Of a stretch of 64,000 nucleotides of DNA, positions 57,973 through 64,000 are shown one piece after another. Position 1 is the stretch's first letter. The number at the start of each line of letters is the position of its first letter. The notes below the pieces were generated by a model. That model had not been told where the DNA came from, ran no database searches, and saw only the letters and a program-made list of their open reading frames with translations. The position numbers and the translations under genes are program-made. Source of the DNA: Gemmatimonadota bacterium (GTDB lineage: Bacteria > Gemmatimonadota > Gemmatimonadetes > Gemmatimonadales > GWC2-71-9); NCBI GenBank assembly GCA_029863245.1, contig JAOTVV010000011.1, positions 32,446 through 96,445 on the forward strand, in the 5' to 3' direction.

Positions 57973-58863
57973 ATGGATCGCATTCGCGTTGCGTCACTCC
58001 AGTATTTCATCCGGCCGGTCAAGGCCTTTCGGGATTTCGTCGAGCAAGTGGAAGCGCTCGTCGAAACCGCCGCCGACTACAAGTGTCACCTCCTGGTCTT
58101 CCCCGAATACTTCACGGTCCAGCTCCTCACGCTGGGGGACGTCAAGCGACCAATCGAGATCCAGATCCGAGAGCTGGCCGCCCAACGGCCGCAGTATCTC
58201 GAGCTGATGAGCCGTCTCGCCAAGCGATGGGGGCTGTACATCGTGGGTGGCACCATTCCGGTCATGGACGATGGCAACGACCAGGCACTCTATAACGAGT
58301 CCTATCTCTTCGCGCCCAATGGCGAGTTCGGCATGCAGGGCAAGCTCCACATGACGCGTTTCGAGACCGAGGACTGGAAGGTCTCGGCCCGCTCGAAGCT
58401 CCGCGTGTTTGAAACGTCGTTCGGGAGGATGGCCATCGCGATCTGCTATGACGTGGAGTTTCCGGAGATCGCCCGGGCCGCCGCGCGGCTCGACGCGAAC
58501 ATTCTGGCGGTGCCCAGCTGTACCGACGATCGGCAGGGCTTCCTTCGCGTCAGGTATTGCGCGCAGGCGCGCGCCATCGAGAACCAGATGTACGTCATCC
58601 AGTCCCACACCGTGGGCTCGCTGCCCATGGTCCCGGCCGTCCACTTGAACTACGGGCAGGCCGCGATTCTCACGCCGAGTGATTTTCCCTTCTCGAGAGA
58701 CGGGATCCTCGCCGAAGGCAATCCGAATCAGGAAATGATGATCATTGGCGAGCTGAACCTCGATACGATCGTCACGACCCGGGCGTCCGGCACCGTGCTC
58801 CCCCTCAACGACTCGAAGCGAACGGCGTCGATGGTTACCGATCCGGAGATCGTGACGTTGTGA
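57973..58863 (+). CDS. Carbon-nitrogen hydrolase (nitrilase superfamily)
   Basis: 296 residues from ATG 57973. The triad is Glu45 (FPEYF), Lys124 (GKLHMTRFE) and Cys158 (AICYDVEFPE). It hydrolyses an amide or nitrile; the substrate is unknown. Its stop overlaps the GNAT gene (GTGA). In many bacteria the same two domains occur fused in one protein with GNAT first. Confidence 0.93.
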   Translation: MDRIRVASLQYFIRPVKAFRDFVEQVEALVETAADYKCHLLVFPEYFTVQLLTLGDVKRPIEIQIRELAAQRPQYLELMSRLAKRWGLYIVGGTIPVMDDGNDQALYNESYLFAPNGEFGMQGKLHMTRFETEDWKVSARSKLRVFETSFGRMAIAICYDVEFPEIARAAARLDANILAVPSCTDDRQGFLRVRYCAQARAIENQMYVIQSHTVGSLPMVPAVHLNYGQAAILTPSDFPFSRDGILAEGNPNQEMMIIGELNLDTIVTTRASGTVLPLNDSKRTASMVTDPEIVTL

Positions 58864-59600
58864 GCCGGAAGCAGCTCGACGTGACCGTCCGGCAAACGCG
58901 GCCCGATGACTTCGACGGGATCATCGAACTCTGCCAGCGCGTGTATCCCACATCCAACGCGTGGAAGCACGAGCAGCTTGCATCACATCTGAACGTGTTC
59001 CCCGAAGGACAGCTCGTGGCCATCGCTCCCGAGACCAACCGAGTCGTGGGAATGGCGGCGAGCCTCATCGTCCTGTGGGAGGACTACGATTTCGACATGA
59101 CTTGGAGAAGGATGACCGACGTGGGGTCATTCACGAACCACAATCCCGAGGGGCACACGCTCTACGGCGCCGAAGTCATGGCGGATCCCGAACTCAGGCG
59201 GCGAGGGATCGGAAAAGCCCTCTACCAAGCGCGGCGGGATCTCGTGCGCCGGCACCGCTTGCACCGGATCCGGGCCGGCGCACGGCTCCGCGGGTACCAT
59301 CGGTACGCAGCGGACATGACACCCACGCAGTACGTCGAGCGCGTGGTCCGGGGCGAGCTCACCGATCCCACGCTGACGTTCCAGCTCCGCCAGCGCTTTC
59401 GGGTCATTGCCGTCACCGAGGGATACTTGCACAACGACCCCGAGAGCCTGGGTCACTCAGCCGTCATCGAATGGCTCAACCACGACGTGGTGAAGCCGAA
59501 GGACTACGCGAGGCGCGACCGCCGATTCCTGCCCGAACGCCACCCGCTGACACGCGACCCGCCGCCGACATCGTCCCGATCGTCAGCTCGCTCTCCTTAG
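58860..59600 (+). CDS. GNAT-family N-acetyltransferase
   Basis: 246 residues from GTG 58860. Acetyl-CoA loop RRRGIGKALY (about 111-120) within PELRRRGIGKALYQARRD. N-terminal strand VTVRQTRPDDFDGIIELC is typical of the fold. A substrate amine is not known. The C-terminus is Ser/Arg/Pro-rich. It ends 14 bases before the VOC gene. Confidence 0.9.
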   Translation: MSRKQLDVTVRQTRPDDFDGIIELCQRVYPTSNAWKHEQLASHLNVFPEGQLVAIAPETNRVVGMAASLIVLWEDYDFDMTWRRMTDVGSFTNHNPEGHTLYGAEVMADPELRRRGIGKALYQARRDLVRRHRLHRIRAGARLRGYHRYAADMTPTQYVERVVRGELTDPTLTFQLRQRFRVIAVTEGYLHNDPESLGHSAVIEWLNHDVVKPKDYARRDRRFLPERHPLTRDPPPTSSRSSARSP

Positions 59601-59614
59601 AGGGTGATGATGCC

Positions 59615-60535
59615 ATGAGCGCGACAAGCGCAGGGCGGCGGCCCGTCGGCTCGGCGTATGGCATTGCACCGCCCGGGTACCGCCTGCCAGAGGCCACCCA
59701 CCTCGGACGCGTGAAGCTCCAGGTTACGAGCCTCGAGCGGTCCCTGGACTTCTACAGCCGCATCATCGGGCTGCGAACGCTCGAGAGCACGGCCAATCGG
59801 ACAGCACTGGGCGCCCAGTTGGACTCGGCCCCCCTGGTCGAGCTTCTCGAGCGTCCGGGCGCGGCGCCGGTGCCACGCCAAGGCCGCCTGGGGTTGTACC
59901 ACTTTGCGCTGCGACTGCCGAGCCGTGCCGCGCTCGCGCGCTTCACACGGCACGCAGCCGACGTCGGCGCACGGATGGGCATGGCAGATCATCTCGTCAG
60001 CGAGGCGGTCTACCTCTCCGATCCGGACGGGCACGGGATCGAGATCTACGCCGATCGGCCTCGCAGTCAGTGGCAACGCCGCGGCCGCCAACTCGTGATG
60101 GGCACTGAACCCTTGAACGTCGCCGACCTGTTAGCCCAGATCGGTGACGGGCCGTTCGAGGGGCTGCCGGCGGGCACGGTGGTGGGTCACGTGCATCTGC
60201 ACGTCGGCGACCTGGGAAAGGCGGGCGCGTTCTACCACGACGCCCTGGGCTTCGACAAGATCGTGTGGGACTACCCGGGAGCGCTCTTTCTCTCCGCGGG
60301 TGGGTACCACCACCATCTGGGCGTGAACACGTGGGCGTCCGAGGCCCCACGTGCCGGCCCCGACGACGCGCGACTCATCGCCTGGACAGTCATCGTGCCC
60401 GAACCCGGCGCGGCCGACCGCGCTGCGGACAGCATCAAGGCCGCCGGACACGCCATCAGCGGCCAGAGCGGGCACTGGCTCGTCGAAGATCCCTGGGGCA
60501 CTGCGGTGGAAATTTCCTCTCGAACGAACGGCTGA
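59615..60535 (+). CDS. Two-domain VOC protein, catechol-2,3-dioxygenase-like
   Basis: 306 residues from ATG 59615. Two glyoxalase/VOC modules (about 27-160 and 185-300). The second has a complete metal set: His in VVGHVHLHV, His in GGYHHHLG and Glu in TAVEISS. The first keeps His and Glu but has Lys at the first ligand position (HLGRVKLQV). Likely a ring-cleaving dioxygenase of CatE type, though VOC functions vary widely. Confidence 0.87.
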   Translation: MSATSAGRRPVGSAYGIAPPGYRLPEATHLGRVKLQVTSLERSLDFYSRIIGLRTLESTANRTALGAQLDSAPLVELLERPGAAPVPRQGRLGLYHFALRLPSRAALARFTRHAADVGARMGMADHLVSEAVYLSDPDGHGIEIYADRPRSQWQRRGRQLVMGTEPLNVADLLAQIGDGPFEGLPAGTVVGHVHLHVGDLGKAGAFYHDALGFDKIVWDYPGALFLSAGGYHHHLGVNTWASEAPRAGPDDARLIAWTVIVPEPGAADRAADSIKAAGHAISGQSGHWLVEDPWGTAVEISSRTNG

Positions 60536-60570
60536 GGCGGGTTGACCACGGCGGTCCGGCTAGCGCACGC

Positions 60571-60849
60571 CTACCGCTCTCTTCTGCGCTTTCCGTTCGC
60601 CGACGACGGTTCGATGCCGAACACGTGAACGTCGAGCCACGCGATGAACAACCGCTCCAGCTCCTCACCTTCCTGGCCGGGCCGGTGCGGCATGACCTCC
60701 CAGCGTCTGCCTTCGTTCATGAGGAACCACGCCGGATCGGTCGGAGGCTGCTGGCGCTTCGCGTTCCCGGGCTGGCCATCGTACGCCACGAAATGGAACG
60801 CGGCACCGCGGTGTGTGAGGCGTCGCTGCTCGACCGTGAACTTGCTCAT
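60571..60849 (-). CDS. Small hypothetical protein
   Basis: 92 residues from ATG 60849. Mixed composition, no signal peptide, conserved-looking features such as AAFHFVAYDGQPGN and a basic C-terminus (ANGKRRRER). I do not recognise a family. It is convergent with the VOC gene. Confidence 0.6.
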   Translation of the reverse strand: MSKFTVEQRRLTHRGAAFHFVAYDGQPGNAKRQQPPTDPAWFLMNEGRRWEVMPHRPGQEGEELERLFIAWLDVHVFGIEPSSANGKRRRER

Positions 60850-60885
60850 GCCTGCCTCATGGTCGGTAGAGATGTTGGGAACACG

Positions 60886-61248
60886 TTAGAGCAGATCGGC
60901 GACGGTGCAGTCGGGCACCTTCCCGTCGATGATGCGGCACCCGTACTCACGGCAGCCGGCGATCGCCACCGCTTCCGTCGGGTACGTCGCGTGACCGCTG
61001 AACCACCGCGTGCACCGGTGCCGACTGATCACGACCTCGAGCGTCCACCGCCCCGAGCCCCGGATCTGGAAGGTTCGTGGTACGATGGTATACGTCTTGT
61101 ACGCAAAGGACGTCAGCGATCGATCCCCTGTGGGGACGTGGTGGCGTCGCTCTGGAGCCGCGCGCCGGCGAAGTGGACCCGCACCATCAATGGCAATATA
61201 CCCAGGGGTGAACGGCTCGGGGCCATCCGCGGCTGCCGCTCGGAACAT
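60886..61248 (-). CDS. Small hypothetical protein, start uncertain
   Basis: Up to 120 residues. The C-terminal 75 residues (YKTYTIVPRTFQIRGSG, RRHRCTRWFSGHATYPT, IIDGKVPDCTVADLL) look like a compact real domain with three cysteines. The first 45 residues look like frame shadow and may not be translated; no better start codon is obvious. Confidence 0.55.
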   Translation of the reverse strand: MFRAAAADGPEPFTPGYIAIDGAGPLRRRAAPERRHHVPTGDRSLTSFAYKTYTIVPRTFQIRGSGRWTLEVVISRHRCTRWFSGHATYPTEAVAIAGCREYGCRIIDGKVPDCTVADLL

Positions 61249-61345
61249 CCACCGCGCTCTGTGGGGTACCTTACCTGTGGCGCTCGCCGCACCCCTGTTC
61301 AGGCCGCGGCGGCCGAATCTCGTTACCGCAGCATGGGAGTTTGGG

Positions 61346-62509
61346 ATGATCCGGAGCTCGATGACAATCGCGGGCGTGGCGCTCTTCGTGTGCGCGGCGA
61401 CGCCCCTCGCCGCCCAGTCGGCGGTCCACCAGTCTGACCTGCACGACTACCGTGTCGTCACCGTGGTGGACGGCCTGGAGCACCCGTGGGCCATCGCCTT
61501 CCTTCCCAGCGGCGACATGCTGGTCACGGAGCGGCCCGGACGACTCCGCATTGTCCGTGGCGGCGCGCTTCTGCCAAGCCCGGTTACTGGTGTGCCCGCG
61601 GTCTTCGCCCGTGGGCAGGGCGGACTGCTGGATGTGGTCCCGCATCCCGACTTCGCTTCGAACCGGCTCATCTACCTGAGCTTCTCCAAGCCGAACGCCG
61701 AGGGGTCCGCGGCCACCACCGCGGTGGTACGCGGCCGGTTCGAGAACGATCGCCTCACCGACGTGGAGCAGATCTTCGAGGCGGCGACGCGGGGCAACGG
61801 GCACTACGGCTCACGGCTCGCGTTCGACCGCGACGGGTTTCTCTTCATCACCGTGGGCGACCGCCAGGCGCCACCGCGCGGGAACCTCGAGGCGCACCCG
61901 GCGCAGGACCTCTCGAACCACCACGGGACCACGATCCGGCTGCACGACGACGGCCGCGTGCCAGCCGACAACCCCTTCGTGGATCGGGCCGGCGCGCGTC
62001 CGGAGATCTGGACGTACGGTCACCGGAATCCGCAGGGGCTCGCGATCCATCCCGAGACGGGAGACGTGTGGATCAACGAGCACGGGCCGCAGGGAGGCGA
62101 CGAGCTGAACCTGGTGCGTCAGGGAAGGAACTACGGGTGGCCGGTGATCGGCCACGGCGTCAACTACGGGAGCGGCTCTCCGATCCACGAGAGCACGCAT
62201 CGGGAGGGCATGGAACAGCCGGTCCACTACTGGGTGCCGTCGATCGCGACGTCGGGGCTCCTGATCTACACCGGCGACCGCTTCCCCAAATGGCGCGGGA
62301 ACATGTTCGTGGGCGGTCTCGCCGGGCAGCAGCTCGCTCGGCTCACCATGGACGGGCAGAAGGTCGTGGCCGAGGAGACGCTGCTCGAAGGGATGGGCCG
62401 CATCCGCGACGTCCGCCAGGGACCGGACGGCTACATCTACCTCGCGATCGACCACCGCGGAGGAGACCCGACCCCCATAGTGCGGCTGGAGCCGGTCGGC
62501 GGGAACTGA
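61346..62509 (+). CDS. PQQ-dependent sugar dehydrogenase (YliI-like aldose dehydrogenase)
   Basis: 387 residues. Signal peptide ATP-LAAQ after a hydrophobic stretch, so periplasmic. Six-bladed beta-propeller with WAIAFLPSGDMLVTERPGRL, FITVGDRQAPP, GHRNPQGLAIHPETGDVWINEHGPQGGDELN and NYGWPVI, the YliI/Asd family pattern. It oxidises aldoses using pyrroloquinoline quinone; no PQQ synthesis genes are nearby. ATG 61361 is an alternative start. Confidence 0.93.
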   Translation: MIRSSMTIAGVALFVCAATPLAAQSAVHQSDLHDYRVVTVVDGLEHPWAIAFLPSGDMLVTERPGRLRIVRGGALLPSPVTGVPAVFARGQGGLLDVVPHPDFASNRLIYLSFSKPNAEGSAATTAVVRGRFENDRLTDVEQIFEAATRGNGHYGSRLAFDRDGFLFITVGDRQAPPRGNLEAHPAQDLSNHHGTTIRLHDDGRVPADNPFVDRAGARPEIWTYGHRNPQGLAIHPETGDVWINEHGPQGGDELNLVRQGRNYGWPVIGHGVNYGSGSPIHESTHREGMEQPVHYWVPSIATSGLLIYTGDRFPKWRGNMFVGGLAGQQLARLTMDGQKVVAEETLLEGMGRIRDVRQGPDGYIYLAIDHRGGDPTPIVRLEPVGGN

Positions 62510-62612
62510 GGGCGACTGATCCACCGGCGGTCGCGATGGGCATCACACCGGTCCGCACAAAATGGCCCGGCCGCGACCGACGTCCGTGTGGCGCCATCGC
62601 GGACCGTCCGCC

Positions 62613-64000
62613 TCACCACCGATCGGTGCGGAATGGTCCGGCCGGTAAACCCTCCGCGTTGTACAGGTTTGCCGACGCCGGGTTGTTTGCCCACGCGTAG
62701 CGGACCGCCACTGGATCGGGCACGGCATCGCTCCACACGACCACGCGATCGTCGTCGATCCGGGCGTTGGCCCAGACGAAACGTCCGTCCGGGCCGGCCA
62801 CCGCGAAGCCACGCGGCGCATCGCCTCGAGTGATGAGCCCGCTGCCGACGTGATCGAAGGAGACCGTCGCGCGTCCATCGCGAAACTCGCACGTCCGGAA
62901 CGTGGGACCGGAAAAAACCACGTCCTCGCCGTAGGCAATCTTCCGCGCAGCGAGGGCGAGCCGCCGGCCGACATCCTCCTTGTTGCGAGGGTGGATGTCG
63001 TCGGCCTCGCCGATGTCGATCAGGACCGCCTGCCCGGTGTGTGGCAGGGCGAGCGCAGCGGACTGCGCTTCTCGCAAGACCGCCCAGTTGCTCTCCGCAG
63101 ACGGATCGTCGTTCACCTCCATGAAGTTGGCGAGCTGTGCCCAGAGGAACGGCAGATCCTCTTGTCGCCACTCCTCACGCCAACTCCGGATCATCGCAGC
63201 GAACAGCTCCGGGTACGCCACTGCATCGGGCATGCGGTCCGCGTTCGACTCGCCCTGGTACCAGATGACGCCTTTGATCGGGAATGGCAGGAGCGGATGA
63301 ATCATCTTGTTCCACAGGAGCGTCGGCACCTGGTTCTTGTTGCCGGCCGAATTGAGGCTCACGCGACCCACCATGAACCGCCATGTATCCGGCAGCGCCC
63401 GACGGTCACCACCGACGTCGAGGAAGACAGTCTCGCGGGCGCCGGCGATCCCGCCTCCTCCCTGGAAGTCCTCCACGCGAATGCTGATGACGTTCTCGCC
63501 GGCCTTGAGCGCGCGGGACGGCACGTCGTAGAGGCGGGCCTGATTCCACGCATTGTCCGTCCGGCCCACTTCCACGCCGTTGACCCACGTGATGTCGGAA
63601 TCGTCGATCATGCCAAGCCCGAGCCTGACACCACGGGCGATGTCGTCTTCCGTCACCTCAAAGTTGGCGCGATACCACGCCACGCCGTCCATGCCGTCGA
63701 ACCCTGCCGCTTCCCACTGCGACGGGACCGGGACGGTGAACCAGTTGCGATCATCGAGGTCCGGCGCGGCCCAGTGAGCCACGCCGTCCGCCAATCCGGC
63801 GTCCATCTCGGGCAGTGAACCGATGCGCGAGCGCACCCGATCACGGATCGCTTCCTGCCGCGCGACTTCGGCTGCGCGAATCTGAGCGAGATCCTCTTCG
63901 TCCAACCCAAGGGCGTCGAGACTCATCCACGGCTCGATACGGCTGCCGCCCCAGGTACTGTTGATGATTCCCACGGGCACACCGACGTGCTCGCGAAGCT
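62613..64000 (-). CDS. Sialate O-acetylesterase family protein (5' partial)
   Basis: The frame is open to the window edge, so the N-terminus is missing. Conserved blocks VPVGIINSTWGGSRIEPWM, VIWYQGESNADR and the C-terminal DIHPRNK with the catalytic Asp-His are present. A jelly-roll-like insertion (about 95-200) precedes the second half. The catalytic Ser of the SGQSNM block would be upstream of the window. It would remove acetyl groups from sialic acids or related glycans. It converges with the sugar dehydrogenase. Confidence 0.9.
   Translation of the reverse strand, partial: LREHVGVPVGIINSTWGGSRIEPWMSLDALGLDEEDLAQIRAAEVARQEAIRDRVRSRIGSLPEMDAGLADGVAHWAAPDLDDRNWFTVPVPSQWEAAGFDGMDGVAWYRANFEVTEDDIARGVRLGLGMIDDSDITWVNGVEVGRTDNAWNQARLYDVPSRALKAGENVISIRVEDFQGGGGIAGARETVFLDVGGDRRALPDTWRFMVGRVSLNSAGNKNQVPTLLWNKMIHPLLPFPIKGVIWYQGESNADRMPDAVAYPELFAAMIRSWREEWRQEDLPFLWAQLANFMEVNDDPSAESNWAVLREAQSAALALPHTGQAVLIDIGEADDIHPRNKEDVGRRLALAARKIAYGEDVVFSGPTFRTCEFRDGRATVSFDHVGSGLITRGDAPRGFAVAGPDGRFVWANARIDDDRVVVWSDAVPDPVAVRYAWANNPASANLYNAEGLPAGPFRTDRW

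Overview
This is a GC-rich bacterial chromosome segment that is almost entirely coding and mostly housekeeping. Tight packing, frequent 4-bp ATGA/GTGA gene overlaps, an archaeal/eukaryotic-type ProS, a eukaryote-like PurB, a split acyl-CoA carboxylase locus and no recognisable phage or IS elements would suit Gemmatimonadota or a related deep-branching Gram-negative phylum. That placement is an inference from gene content and style; no marker was searched against a database.

Layout. (1) 1-12429, plus strand: the 3' end of lexA, truA, a TalC/FSA-type transaldolase, an HtrA protease with a lipobox, purB-purC, psd-pssA (phosphatidylethanolamine synthesis), a small lipoprotein, a zinc-ribbon protein, purF and ppdK. 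(2) 12430-13266: an AT-rich gene-free stretch and a minus-strand tmRNA gene (ssrA) with a strong terminator. (3) 13267-33948, mostly minus strand: larB-dusB, a divergent PtsN-like EIIA, guaA-lysA-proS-hisS-folC-accD, the elongasome set rodA-mrdA-mreD-mreC-mreB, ald, an M16 peptidase, pnp and rpsO. (4) A plus-strand Ser/Thr kinase, then a long unidirectional minus-strand array (52836 down to 34937): GGDEF protein, TauE-like exporter, small membrane protein, tyrA, cmk, rpsA, acyl-CoA carboxylase (carboxyltransferase, biotin carboxylase, biotin carrier) interrupted by an rRNA methyltransferase, rplM-rpsI, rpsB-tsf-pyrH-frr, cdsA-dxr-rseP. (5) 52955-64000, more variable: a thioesterase, a cluster of small lipoproteins around tRNA-Arg(TCG), the remnant of an amino-acid permease, a two-gene PilT locus, a nitrilase/GNAT/VOC operon, orphan small genes, a PQQ-type sugar dehydrogenase and the C-terminal part of a sialate O-acetylesterase.

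The genes together cover purine synthesis (purB, purC, purF, guaA), envelope growth (mre/rod genes, cdsA, dxr, pssA/psd, rseP), translation and rescue (S1, S2, S9, S13-partner L13, S15, Ts, Frr, tmRNA, ProS, HisS, tRNA-Arg) and fatty-acid/acyl-CoA carboxylation (accD plus a separate three-subunit carboxylase). I see no CRISPR array, prophage, toxin island or obviously new multi-gene defence system. The most interesting signals are smaller: a CTG start for folC that appears unavoidable, a PilT ATPase whose sensor-like N-domain seems duplicated, a nitrilase-GNAT pair next to a double-VOC protein, RNA hairpins in the rpsO-pnp, rpsB-tsf, rpsA and carboxylase spacers, and the decayed lipoprotein/permease neighbourhood around tRNA-Arg.
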